Part shown: positions 26,743-35,506 of the stretch, in pieces | Position numbering within the stretch: the stretch's first letter is position 1 | How the letters are laid out: every line of letters begins with the position of its first letter | DNA from: Dictyobacter aurantiacus | GTDB lineage: Bacteria; Chloroflexota; Ktedonobacteria; Ktedonobacterales; Ktedonobacteraceae | Assembly: GCF_003967515.1 (NCBI RefSeq) | Contig: NZ_BIFQ01000001.1 | Location: 558,001 to 622,000 of the forward strand | Length of the DNA stretch: 64,000 nt | Reading direction: 5' to 3' | The notes under the pieces: generated by a model | Told to the model about the DNA's origin: nothing | The model's input: the letters and a program-made list of their open reading frames with translations, nothing else | The model's database searches: none | Program-made: the position numbers and the translations under genes

Positions 26743-28491
26743 ATGCGCATCCCGCTCAAAGACTACCGGGAGCTCTTATGGCGTTATCTGGCCCCTCAGC
26801 GCATACGCGTCTTGTTGCTCGGACTACTGCTCTGCGCTGATATAGCCTTGCAATTGATCAATCCGCAGTTTTTGCGTACCTTTATCGATACCATCACGTC
26901 CAGTGGACTGCAACCAGTATTGCTCGGGTTAGCGATCCTCTTTATTATAGTAGCGCTGGTGCAACAGCTGGTGACCATCGCCGCCACCTATATCAGCGAG
27001 CGGTTGGCATGGACCGCCACCAATGCGTTGCGCGCCGATCTGGCCCTGCACCTCGTCCGCATGGATATGTCCTTTCATAAGGTACATACACCGGGTGAGT
27101 TGATCGAGCGCGTCGACGGCGATGTGACGAATATGGCCAACTTCTTCTCACAATTTGTGATCAAGATCCTGGGCGGACTACTGCTCTTGCTGGGTATCCT
27201 GGTCATCCTCTGGTATACCGAGTGGCACGTCGGGCTGGCGCTGAGTGTCTTCGCCATCATCGCGCTGGTCGCCATTAATGCCGCACGCGGTATCGCTATT
27301 AAACCCTGGAAAGCCTTTCGACAGACGAGCGCGGAACTGTTTGGTTTTTTGGAGGAGCGCCTGCGCGGCACCGAGGATATCCGCTCCAGCGGAGCACAGC
27401 CGTATATTATGCGCCGCCTATTCATGCTTACACGCGAGCGCCTCAGAACAGGCAGACGGGCACGTATCCTCTCATCCATTCCCTGGAGCATGCCCGTCCT
27501 CTTCTTTGCCACGGCCTATATGATCGCATTCTCATTGATTGCCTGGCTCTATGGCTCACATAGCATCAGCATAGGCGTGGCCTTCCTGATCTATTACTAT
27601 ACCCAGCAGCTCTCGCAACCTATCATGATGATCTCAAATCAGCTCGACGATTTTCAGAAGGCCAGCGCGGGCATTGTACGTGTACAGGAATTGATGGGAA
27701 CACATAGCCAGTTGATCGATGGCGAAGGTATCCCCTTACCAGAGGGTCCGTTGAGCGTAGATTTTAAGCAGGTTGACTTCGGTTATGGTGAAGAGGAGAT
27801 GGTGCTACAAGATGTCTCGTTTCATCTTAAACCTGGTGAGGTACTCGGACTCCTCGGGCGCACAGGCAGCGGTAAAACGACGATTACACGCCTGCTCTTT
27901 CGTCTTTATGATCCAGCAGCCGGTAAGATTGAGTTGGGAGGGGTCGATGTTGCTCAGACGCACCTGTCCGATCTACGCCGCCATATCGGAATCGTCACCC
28001 AGGATGTGCAGTTGTTTCATGCTACGGTACGCGATAATCTGACCCTCTTCGATAACAGTATTGATGATGTCCATATCGAGCGGGCACTACGGCGGTTGGG
28101 TCTGACTGATTGGTTTCATAAGCTGGCGGATGGACTGGATACCATGCTGGCGGCCAATGGGGGCGGACTCTCAGCGGGCGAGGCCCAGCTATTAGCCTTC
28201 ACGCGAGTCTTCTTGCACAATCCAGGTCTGATCATCCTGGATGAGGCCTCATCCCGCCTGGACCCGGCGACTGAACAGCTCATTGAGCGGGCCGTCGATA
28301 CCCTGCTCAGCGGTCGCACCGGCATCATCATCGCCCATCGCCTGGGAACAGTCAGAAGGGCCGATACCATCTTGATTATGGACTCCGGGCGTATCGCAGA
28401 ATACGGGGAGCGGGAGGCGCTACAGGCGGATTCCCATTCTCAATTCGCGCGATTGCTGCTCACCGCACATGAAGCAGAGGTGCTGGCATGA
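26743..28491 (+). CDS. Heterodimeric ABC exporter subunit 1 (permease-ATPase)
   Basis: 582 residues: six membrane segments (about 20-305) fused to a nucleotide-binding domain (338-575). Walker A GRTGSGKT (K378), Q-loop IVTQD, non-canonical signature LSAGE (476-480) in place of LSGGQ, Walker B LIILDE with catalytic E501, H-loop H532. ATG 26743 follows AAAGGAG. It overlaps subunit 2 by four bases (ATGA), so the two are translationally coupled. Drug or lipid exporters of the BmrCD/TM287-288 type have this build. The substrate is unknown; the attenuator upstream makes a ribosome-acting compound plausible. Confidence 0.9.
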   Translation: MRIPLKDYRELLWRYLAPQRIRVLLLGLLLCADIALQLINPQFLRTFIDTITSSGLQPVLLGLAILFIIVALVQQLVTIAATYISERLAWTATNALRADLALHLVRMDMSFHKVHTPGELIERVDGDVTNMANFFSQFVIKILGGLLLLLGILVILWYTEWHVGLALSVFAIIALVAINAARGIAIKPWKAFRQTSAELFGFLEERLRGTEDIRSSGAQPYIMRRLFMLTRERLRTGRRARILSSIPWSMPVLFFATAYMIAFSLIAWLYGSHSISIGVAFLIYYYTQQLSQPIMMISNQLDDFQKASAGIVRVQELMGTHSQLIDGEGIPLPEGPLSVDFKQVDFGYGEEEMVLQDVSFHLKPGEVLGLLGRTGSGKTTITRLLFRLYDPAAGKIELGGVDVAQTHLSDLRRHIGIVTQDVQLFHATVRDNLTLFDNSIDDVHIERALRRLGLTDWFHKLADGLDTMLAANGGGLSAGEAQLLAFTRVFLHNPGLIILDEASSRLDPATEQLIERAVDTLLSGRTGIIIAHRLGTVRRADTILIMDSGRIAEYGEREALQADSHSQFARLLLTAHEAEVLA

Positions 28492-30263
28492 AAACGTGGA
28501 AATTCTTCGCGAGCCTGGTTCGCTTTCAGCCCTGGAATTATACCTTCAATTGCCTGGCTATTGTCACAGTCCTGCTGGCCGAAATGATTCCAGGCCTGGT
28601 AGGGCAACAATTTTTTGATCGTCTGACGGCACGTCCGGCCGTGAATATCGAGCTCTGGTGGCTGATCGCGCTATTGCTGTTTGCCGCCCTGGGTCGCATT
28701 GCCGGCCTTGTCTGCTGCCAGATCACCAATTCGCCGTTCATCCTTTGCAATACAGCCCTGTTGCAGAAAAACATCCTGGCACGCATCCTACAGTTGCCGG
28801 GGGCATATGCCCTGCCCGCCTCATCCGGCGAAGCAATCAGCCGCCTGCGCGATGACGTAGACGAGAACTCCGTCTTCTTGATGGCCTTTAATGATTTGAT
28901 CGCCTTCACCGTTTTTTCACTGGTCGCCATGATCGTTATGCTGCGCATTAACGTCGTCATCACCCTGACCATCTTTTTACCGCTGGTCATGATCACCGCG
29001 ATAGTTAATATCGCCAGTATGCAGATCAAAAAGCGGCGCGGCGAAAATCGCAAGGCGACGGGCGATGTAACCGGATTCTTAGGGGAAATGTTTGGGGCCG
29101 TACAGGCCATTCAGGTCGCCAATGCCGAGGAGCAGACAATTCAGCACTTTCGCCAGCTCAATAAAAAGCGCATGGACATGACCGTACGCGACCGCATCTT
29201 TGACCAGGTCTTACAATCATTCTTCGCCAATACTGTGAGCCTGGGGACCGGCATGATCCTGCTGCTGGCTGGTCAATCGATGCATGCGGGTACATTCACC
29301 ATTGGTGACTTTGCCCTCTTCACCTACTATCTGGGCTGGATTACCGAGTTCACCACCCAGTTTGGTCTCGTGCTGACACGCTACCGCCAGGCGGGTGTTT
29401 CGGTGGAACGCATGCTCACCTTGCTCAAAGGGGCACCTGCCCATACACTCGTCCAACCGGGTCCGATCTATACCAAAGGTCCATTTCCAGAGGTACCCGA
29501 ACTTCCCAAAATTGGGACCGACCAGCTACACATTTTGGAAACCAGAGACCTGACCTATCATCACGCGGGAAGTGGCGCGGGTATAGAACAGGTCAACCTG
29601 CAATTGGAGCAGGGGACGTTTACGGTCATTACCGGGCGTATCGGCTCAGGGAAAACAACCTTACTGCAGACGTTGCTGGGTCTCTTGCCGAGGGAGCGAG
29701 GAGACATTTACTGGAATGGTCAGTTGATCATGGACCCGTCCGCCTTTTTTGTTCCTCCACGGAGCGCCTATACTTCACAGGTCCCCCAGCTTTTCAGTGA
29801 TAGCCTGCGAGATAACATTCTGCTGGGGCTACCAGAAGATGAACAGGCGCTGCAGAAGGCCTTACACCTGGCGGTCCTGGCGCCCGATATCGCCGAGATG
29901 GACAAAGGGCTGGACACACTGGTCGGACCCAAAGGGGTACGGCTCTCAGGCGGCCAGATCCAGCGCTCGGCCGCCGCCCGTATGTTTGTACGACCAGCCA
30001 GCTTGCTGGTGGTGGATGACCTTTCCAGCGCCCTCGATGTCGAGACCGAAGCGCTCCTCTGGCAACGCATTTTTGCGAGTCCCGAACATACAGTCCTGGC
30101 GGTTTCTCATCGACGAGCCGCGCTACGCCGGGCCGATCAGATTATTGTTTTGAAAAACGGCAAAATCGAGGCCCGGGGCAAACTTGATGAGCTCCTGACC
30201 AGTTGCAGCGAAATGCGCCATCTCTGGCACGGTCAACACAGTCTCCAGTCGAGCACGGATTAA
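28488..30263 (+). CDS. Heterodimeric ABC exporter subunit 2 (permease-ATPase)
   Basis: 591 residues: membrane domain about 15-300, then the NBD (345-585). Walker A GRIGSGKT (K389), canonical signature LSGGQ (486-490), Walker B LLVVDD with Asp511 where the catalytic Glu normally stands, H-loop H541. In heterodimeric exporters one composite ATP site has Asp in place of Glu and pairs with a partner's degenerate signature. Here that is exactly the combination: Asp511 with LSAGE of subunit 1. The other site (E501 plus LSGGQ) is intact. The start overlaps the stop of subunit 1. Confidence 0.9.
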   Translation: MKTWKFFASLVRFQPWNYTFNCLAIVTVLLAEMIPGLVGQQFFDRLTARPAVNIELWWLIALLLFAALGRIAGLVCCQITNSPFILCNTALLQKNILARILQLPGAYALPASSGEAISRLRDDVDENSVFLMAFNDLIAFTVFSLVAMIVMLRINVVITLTIFLPLVMITAIVNIASMQIKKRRGENRKATGDVTGFLGEMFGAVQAIQVANAEEQTIQHFRQLNKKRMDMTVRDRIFDQVLQSFFANTVSLGTGMILLLAGQSMHAGTFTIGDFALFTYYLGWITEFTTQFGLVLTRYRQAGVSVERMLTLLKGAPAHTLVQPGPIYTKGPFPEVPELPKIGTDQLHILETRDLTYHHAGSGAGIEQVNLQLEQGTFTVITGRIGSGKTTLLQTLLGLLPRERGDIYWNGQLIMDPSAFFVPPRSAYTSQVPQLFSDSLRDNILLGLPEDEQALQKALHLAVLAPDIAEMDKGLDTLVGPKGVRLSGGQIQRSAAARMFVRPASLLVVDDLSSALDVETEALLWQRIFASPEHTVLAVSHRRAALRRADQIIVLKNGKIEARGKLDELLTSCSEMRHLWHGQHSLQSSTD

Positions 30264-30396
30264 CACGGTTCAGCACAAGCGACAGATACGCATTTGACAT
30301 TTTAACCCCTGGTTATTCTAGTAGAGAGGCTATCAAATCGATAGTCTCCCTACCAGGATTTTTCTAATCCTTCTTGAGAAAGGACTTAGGTATCGT

Positions 30397-31404
30397 ATGA
30401 GAACAAATGACGATCAGTCGCTTGATAATGCCCAAACGTACCTGACTGAAATGATCACTGCTCAGCGTGCACGCCGCACCGTTCTGAAAGGAGCTGTCGC
30501 GAGCCTGGCCTCTCTTTCGGCCCTGGGAACAGGTGCGCTTGTCAAACCAGGAGCAGTATTTGCACATAGCTTGAATTCAAAGCTCCAGCACATCATTGAT
30601 ATCGCCATCACGCTGGAACAACTAGCGGTCACTACCTACAGCAATGGCATTGCGCAGCTAGGCCTTTCAGGGGACAACCTCAAGTCCCTCCAGGCCGCTC
30701 TGGTAGAAGAGCAGATTCATGAGCTCTTCTTCGAGTCTTTGGGCGCACAACCGCTCACCAGTACATTCAGCTATCCTGATGGCAATAGTACGTTTACTAG
30801 CTTATCCAATTTTATTGACGCGCAACAACAGCTGGAAGAGCTTCTTGCCTCGGTTTACCTGGCCGGTGTAGTGGAAGTAGCGCAGTTAAACCAGGATCGG
30901 CTGGCTCAAATTCTGGCGCAGATCGCCGGTATTGAGTCCGAGCATCGCGTCCTGGGTAGGGTTATTAATGGTTCTGAGCCAATCAATAATTATGCCTATA
31001 CCCCCGTGCTGATTAAACACGTTGCGGACGCGATAAGTGTACTATCCATGGATGGATACCTGAGCCCGGTACCCGGTAATAGTTACGCGTATTCCCAGGT
31101 CAGTACGCATTACCCAGACATTAAGTATCGTACCCCGTACATCACTAACAGCAATCCTGGTAGCACTGGTAGCAGATCCAATACGTCTGGCGCCGGTGGT
31201 CCTGGCGGCGCCGGTGGCCCTGGCGGTCCTGGCGGTTCCGGTAGTGTCGGGAGCACTGGTGGTGTCGGCGGGACAGGAAATCCGGGCCCATCTGCAGGGC
31301 AGACCGGCCCCGTTGACAATTCTCAGCCCATTTATGATGATAGTGGTGACGACAATGGGCCATCCGGGTTTGCTCACAAGCGGCCAGTTAAGATGGGCTT
31401 CTAA
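30397..31404 (+). CDS. Secreted ferritin-like domain protein with collagen-like tail
   Basis: 335 residues. An N-terminal export signal has a twin-arginine-like RARRTVLKGAVASLASLSAL motif and an FAHS cleavage region near residue 56. Residues about 58-215 are a four-helix ferritin-like domain (ITLEQLAVTTYSNGI, LVEEQIHELFFESL, LEELLASVYLAG, GIESEHRVLGRVI) with carboxylates and histidines placed for a di-metal site. The tail (about 246-300) is a Gly-Pro-rich run with many Gly-x-y triplets (GGPGGAGGPGGPGG) before a short charged end. Ferritin-like proteins of this type occur in desiccation and spore contexts; a surface or matrix role is inferred. Confidence 0.8.
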   Translation: MRTNDDQSLDNAQTYLTEMITAQRARRTVLKGAVASLASLSALGTGALVKPGAVFAHSLNSKLQHIIDIAITLEQLAVTTYSNGIAQLGLSGDNLKSLQAALVEEQIHELFFESLGAQPLTSTFSYPDGNSTFTSLSNFIDAQQQLEELLASVYLAGVVEVAQLNQDRLAQILAQIAGIESEHRVLGRVINGSEPINNYAYTPVLIKHVADAISVLSMDGYLSPVPGNSYAYSQVSTHYPDIKYRTPYITNSNPGSTGSRSNTSGAGGPGGAGGPGGPGGSGSVGSTGGVGGTGNPGPSAGQTGPVDNSQPIYDDSGDDNGPSGFAHKRPVKMGF

Positions 31405-31544
31405 GCGCTCAGTCTGATATTCCTGGCAAATGATAGCAGGCTCTATACCTCTACCCATCACATATACCCGCTATGGCATAGAGCCTCTATCGACCCTGGT
31501 AAAGCGCATGGCGTACGCTCATGCTCATCACCATGCCAGAAGTA

Positions 31545-32168
31545 TCAGTCTGGCTGCTCTTCTTTCTGGTAAAGATAGTCGATAGCTCCATCCAGTGGCA
31601 CCACATAATCTGAACGGAGCGCATTCAGCAAGAGGACGCTGTATTGATCTGCAAGGCGAGTAAAAGTTAAAGCATCACTGGCATTGAACCACTGATGAGT
31701 CCACTGCAACGCCGAAAGCACGAACAAACAGGCGAGCAAACTATCAGACACACGGAAGACTTTTTCTTTAACACCCGCAACAACAACGCGGTAAAAATAT
31801 GCATCATACGTTTCACGCATTGCCTGAATCTCCTGGCGCCGGACATCATCGAGAAAGACCCAATCACGCAAAAAGACGCTGACATGATCGCGATCCTGCG
31901 ATACAACTTCCAGGTGACGATAGATCAACAGATGCAACTGCTCAGCAGGAGAAATCGTACGTGGCACGGTACGCGCCTGGGTCAAAAACAGACCAGCCAC
32001 GCGTGACACAATATGCCAGAGCATCTCATCCCTGGTCCCGAGCAAGCCAACGACATGGGCCTCACTCATCTCTAGTACACGCGCGATATCGCGCATCGTC
32101 GTACCTTGATATCCCTTGTCTCCAAACTGCTTCGCCACGATGGTCCATAGTTCCTCTTTGTTACGCAT
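31545..32168 (-). CDS. TetR-family transcriptional regulator
   Basis: About 207 residues. The N-terminal HTH reads LWTIVAKQFGDKGYQGTTMR followed by DIARVLEMSEAHVVGLLGTR, the usual TetR pattern with a phenylalanine and glycine before the recognition helix. The rest is an all-alpha ligand and dimer domain. The start is uncertain between ATG 32168 and an in-frame GTG at 32174; a GGGGGTG stretch lies upstream. It is divergent from the acyl-CoA thioesterase gene, which is the obvious candidate target. Confidence 0.85.
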   Translation of the reverse strand: MRNKEELWTIVAKQFGDKGYQGTTMRDIARVLEMSEAHVVGLLGTRDEMLWHIVSRVAGLFLTQARTVPRTISPAEQLHLLIYRHLEVVSQDRDHVSVFLRDWVFLDDVRRQEIQAMRETYDAYFYRVVVAGVKEKVFRVSDSLLACLFVLSALQWTHQWFNASDALTFTRLADQYSVLLLNALRSDYVVPLDGAIDYLYQKEEQPD

Positions 32169-32378
32169 CTTCACTTCACCCCCACCAGAACAACCACACG
32201 TTACAGTACCTTATATGCCGAAAGATATTATTCAACCCTGGCTACTCTAAAGATACCGAAAAGGGTATCCAAAGCGGAAAAGGTAAGTCGAGAATATATA
32301 TACAGGCGGCCTTGTTGCCCGGAACAGAATAAGATATAGTAGTGGGTGCAAAACAATGTATGTGTAAGAGAGAGTAAC

Positions 32379-32939
32379 ATGAACCCATTCGATAGAATAT
32401 TCACACGCTACCGCAACTTTCCCGAAGTCGATCTGACGCAGGGACGTAGTATCGCCTATTCGCGGAGCACCACGCGCAGAATCATGGAGTTAATCGATGC
32501 CAACAGCCAGGGCAACGTTCATGGCGGCGTTATCATGCGCATGGTAGACGAAGCTGCCGCCATTGTCGCCATCAAACACTGTCAGACACCGACTGTCGTC
32601 ACCGCACGCGTTGAGCGCTTTGACTTTCTCGCCCCCGCCTTTATCGGCGATGTAGTCTCCGTCAACTGCACCATGCACTATGTTGGCAGAACCAGCATGG
32701 AGGTCGGTGTCGAAGTGACCGCCGAAGACCTGATCAGCCGCGAGGTGCGCAAGATCGCCAGCAGCTACGTCATCTATGTCGCCCTGGACGAGAACCGCAA
32801 ACCACGAGCGGTCCCCCCGCTGGTCCCGGCCGACGAGGAAGAAGCCCGCATCATTGAGCATGCACGACAGCGCCGTCTGCGCCGTCAAAAGATCGACGAA
32901 GAATTTAAACAACTACAACGCGAAGCCGACGCGCAGTAA
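32379..32939 (+). CDS. Acyl-CoA thioesterase, hotdog fold (YciA/BACH-like)
   Basis: 186 residues from ATG 32379 after AGAGAGAG; an upstream in-frame ATG at 32346 has no SD. The hotdog motif SQGNVHGGVIMRMVDEAAAI carries the active-site Asn and Asp residues of this thioesterase group, followed by RVERFDFLAPAFIGDVVSV and the GRTSMEVGVEVTAED strand. Hydrolyses acyl-CoA to free acid and CoA in the cytosol. A charged C-terminal helix of about 35 residues is an extra. It lies opposite a TetR gene that may control it. Confidence 0.88.
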   Translation: MNPFDRIFTRYRNFPEVDLTQGRSIAYSRSTTRRIMELIDANSQGNVHGGVIMRMVDEAAAIVAIKHCQTPTVVTARVERFDFLAPAFIGDVVSVNCTMHYVGRTSMEVGVEVTAEDLISREVRKIASSYVIYVALDENRKPRAVPPLVPADEEEARIIEHARQRRLRRQKIDEEFKQLQREADAQ

Positions 32940-32952
32940 AACAACCCAAAAG

Positions 32953-32988
32953 AAGCGGCATCCAATATGAATGTGTTGGATGCCGCTT
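32953..32988. terminator. Bidirectional terminator between the thioesterase gene and bcp
   Basis: AAGCGGCATCCAA (32953-32965) pairs perfectly with TTGGATGCCGCTT (32976-32988), 10-nt loop, between two convergent genes. Confidence 0.8.
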
Positions 32989-33012
32989 GACATATTACTG
33001 AAAAAGAGACGT

Positions 33013-33513
33013 TTAGAGACCCAGGGACTCAACAGTCTCCAACACTTCGTTGGCGTGCTCGTCGGGCTTCACCTTGCGCCAGACTTTGCGCACGATGCCG
33101 TCTTTATCGATCAAGAAGGTCTGGCGGTCAACACCCATATATTTTTTGCCGTACATGCTCTTCTCTGTCCAGACATGGTACTGTTCCGCAACCGTCTTTT
33201 CGGTATCGGCGAGCAGGGGAAATGGGAGAGAAAACTTATCTTTGAACTTCTGATGGGATGCGATACTATCTACACTGATGCCGAGAACGACTACGCCGCG
33301 CTGTTGTAACAGATGGTTGGCATCACGGAAGCTACAGGCCTCCTTCGTACAGCCGGGGGTATCATCTTTTGGATAGAAGTAGAGAACAACAACGTTCTTG
33401 CCCTTGAAGTCACCTAAATGTACCTGACCATCTTTGACTATATCTTCGCTACCAATAGCGGGCAATGTAAAATCGGGAGCAGGCTGCTGTTCCTGAATTT
33501 CGGTTTCGCTCAT
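33013..33513 (-). CDS. bcp: Thioredoxin-dependent thiol peroxidase (Bcp/PrxQ)
   Basis: Cytosolic peroxiredoxin that reduces hydroperoxides with electrons from thioredoxin. 166 residues. The peroxidatic cysteine is C55 in YPKDDTPGCTKEACSF and the resolving cysteine is C60, five residues on, as in atypical 2-Cys Bcp. TFLIDKDGIVRKVW is the conserved C-terminal strand-helix. AGAGGTG lies upstream of the ATG. It is separated from the IS110 element by about 350 nt that must hold its promoter. Confidence 0.93.
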   Translation of the reverse strand: MSETEIQEQQPAPDFTLPAIGSEDIVKDGQVHLGDFKGKNVVVLYFYPKDDTPGCTKEACSFRDANHLLQQRGVVVLGISVDSIASHQKFKDKFSLPFPLLADTEKTVAEQYHVWTEKSMYGKKYMGVDRQTFLIDKDGIVRKVWRKVKPDEHANEVLETVESLGL

Positions 33514-33868
33514 AAAAACACCTCTTACATTAGCGTATTTAGTTCGTGTTTAAGACCATCCCAGAAAACGAATTAAAGGGCGGTTTCTGGTACGCTCTTA
33601 CATGCATTGAAACAGAAGCTATGCCAGAAATATTCCTCGCAGCACTACAGCACAGGCAGCAAGGTATCATTCTCCACCTGCGCTCTGTATAAGATAAAAA
33701 TTGACAGCCGTATTTCTTTTCCTTATGCTGTAGACAACGGTCGCTAACAGGCGTTCCGAGCAAAATCTACCATCACTACCAGATCGCAAGAAAAGATCCT
33801 CTATGTCAAGTCTAAAAAGCGCATCAAGAAAAGCTGAAAGGGGGAAATGAAACTGGGGAAACAAGGAC

Positions 33869-33985
33869 TGCCTTCAACTGAGCATGAAGGAGCATATCAT
33901 GCCGCAGCGCGGTGTCAAGCCGCTTCACTTTCCTTGACACCGCGCTGCTTGCATGATCAGAAGAAGACATGCTCAGCTGAAGGCA
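33869..33985. repeat. Large nested hairpin beside the IS110 element
   Basis: Outer arms 33869-33886 / 33968-33985 (18 bp, one mismatch) enclose inner arms 33896-33919 / 33933-33957 (about 24 bp, one mismatch and one bulge) and a 13-nt loop. It ends about 40 nt from the transposase stop codon at 34024. It may be the native insertion target, since IS110-family elements often sit beside palindromic repeats, or it may belong to the element's right end. Confidence 0.7.
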
Positions 33986-34023
33986 AAAAAACAGGCGGTT
34001 TTGCCTTTCAAAGATGGCCCTTT

Positions 34024-35238
34024 CTATGCGGCTCTGGGAGCATGAGCCAGCTTCGCGGACTGAAAGATGGCAGCGTCATAGCACTCGTGCTTGCTCCAGA
34101 GCGCAAAGAGGATTCTCACCCACAGATTAGAAAGGGCACGAACGGCTTCCGTATGGCTTTTCCCTTCACTTCGTTTACGCAGATAGTAATCCCTCGCCCA
34201 GGGTTCTTGTTGGGTACTTTGCCACGCAAACTGGTGCAAGGCATTGCGCAGAGGTTTACTACAGGCATAACGGCGGTGGGCTTTCGCGTAGGTTCCACTC
34301 TGAAAGATGACGGGCGAGGTTCCAGCCAACGCCTGCAAATTGCTCGCTCGCAGGTAGCGGCTTCTCTCATCCCCAATCTCCGCCAACAGTCGAGGGGCGA
34401 GCCGTTTTCCAGCACGGGGCAAACTGCTGAAAATCGGACTGTCAGCGTGGGTCAAAAAAAGGTCTTCAATCACCTTATCATATTCGGCGATCTCTTCCAC
34501 CAGCGGCAGCAGTTGCTTGACTTGGACCAACATCAGGCGGGACTTGGTCCGCGTTGTAATCGCATCAGCGGTCAAATGGGATTGATGCAGCCTCTGGAAG
34601 ATCAAGGGCGCTGCCTTTGTCGGATTGGTATGCCTTCCCTGGCGCAATGTGACCTCAATCTCTTGTACCGAGGCCCCCATAGCCGCTTGCGGAGTCGGAT
34701 AGGTTTGCAAAAACATCAGCGTCGAATGCTGCTGAAGCTTGGCAAACAACTGCAAAGCCACTGGATAGTATGCTTTGAGGCAAGCTGTCAACTGGTTTAC
34801 CAGTCGGGTCTGGCTCTGAATCAAGCTATCTTGATCGCGGGTCAATGCTTTCAATTCAGCAATGATGTCGCTATCAGGTTTCAAGCGCCGCAAGTCCACC
34901 AGTTCAGCCCGTCCATGTTTCGCCAACAGGTAGGCATCAAGCGCGTCCGTCTTTACCCCAGAAGCTGGCCGCCGACGATCAACCGTTTTGGGATGAACTG
35001 GATACACGTGCCAACCTGCTTCCAGCAGCGCAGTGATCAGCAGCCCACGAGATGTTTCGATGATGCAAGCCATCTGGTCTCGATCATCTGGGCCAGTAAT
35101 ATCTTCCAAGAAGGCATTCAGGTGATGCAAGCCTTCAGGCGTATGGTTGACGCGCAACGATCCAACTTGGCGGCCAGCATCGTCAATGACCAACACATCG
35201 TGGTGAGCGTTCGCCCAATCAATACCAGCATACCACAT
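34024..35238 (-). CDS. IS110-family transposase (DEDD recombinase)
   Basis: 404 residues, full length. The N-terminal RuvC-like DEDD domain begins MWYAGIDWANAHHDVLVID (first Asp) and continues with ACIIETSRG (Glu) and VKTDALDAYLLAK (Asp residues). The C-terminal transposase_20 domain has LPRAGKRLAPRLLAEIGD and ALAGTSPVIFQSGTY, the latter holding the conserved serine region. A long coiled middle (about 130-250) links them. No frameshift or internal stop, so the protein could be active. The long open frame on the opposite strand (33847-35370) is a shadow of this gene. Confidence 0.93.
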   Translation of the reverse strand: MWYAGIDWANAHHDVLVIDDAGRQVGSLRVNHTPEGLHHLNAFLEDITGPDDRDQMACIIETSRGLLITALLEAGWHVYPVHPKTVDRRRPASGVKTDALDAYLLAKHGRAELVDLRRLKPDSDIIAELKALTRDQDSLIQSQTRLVNQLTACLKAYYPVALQLFAKLQQHSTLMFLQTYPTPQAAMGASVQEIEVTLRQGRHTNPTKAAPLIFQRLHQSHLTADAITTRTKSRLMLVQVKQLLPLVEEIAEYDKVIEDLFLTHADSPIFSSLPRAGKRLAPRLLAEIGDERSRYLRASNLQALAGTSPVIFQSGTYAKAHRRYACSKPLRNALHQFAWQSTQQEPWARDYYLRKRSEGKSHTEAVRALSNLWVRILFALWSKHECYDAAIFQSAKLAHAPRAA

Positions 35239-35470
35239 AGCAAACTCCCTTCTCGAAGAGAACTGTTCCTGGGTCAGCGTGTTCTTATACTGCGGTGCTC
35301 AATGAAGGCACGATCCTCTAATGGACGCTCCATCCAGGAACAGCAGGAGGCGAAGCGCGATCTTTTCTAATTGGTCGAGCCAGGTGAAAGAGGTAGACTT
35401 TCGCCTCCTGCGTTCGACTCGTTTCTGGAGCAAGTGTACCGCTTGCTCCGTCCCTCTCTCGAGAGGGCTT
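35239..35470 (-). ncRNA. Candidate bridge RNA of the IS110 element
   Basis: In the transposase direction the region upstream of the start folds into four stems: CCCTCTC/GAGAGGG (35452-35467), GGAGCAAG/CTTGCTCC (35427-35449), an 11-bp stem 35343-35353 / 35401-35411 enclosing a 47-nt loop, and a 10-bp stem 35263-35272 / 35334-35343 enclosing a 61-nt loop. IS110-group elements express a bridge RNA from this position with two internal loops that pair with target and donor DNA. The two large loops here fit that plan. The exact ends and guide bases cannot be set without the empty target site. Confidence 0.6.
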
Positions 35471-35506
35471 GTAAACATATTACTGTATAAGAAAGAAGTG
35501 AAATCA

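Larger units (their letters stand above)
33990..35480 (-). mobile_element. IS110-family insertion sequence (ends approximate)
   Basis: One IS110-type transposase with a structured non-coding stretch of about 230 nt upstream of it and a short stretch downstream. IS110 elements lack terminal inverted repeats and target duplications, so the ends cannot be fixed from one copy. The left limit is set after the nested hairpin and the right limit near the CCCTCTC-TC-GAGAGGG palindrome (35452-35467). It sits between bcp and a DUF1330 gene, both apparently intact. Confidence 0.75.

Noticed and set aside
33847..35370. 507-codon open frame on the plus strand
   Set aside because: Lies antisense to the IS110 transposase over its full length, and its translation has no recognisable domain; a shadow of the real gene.
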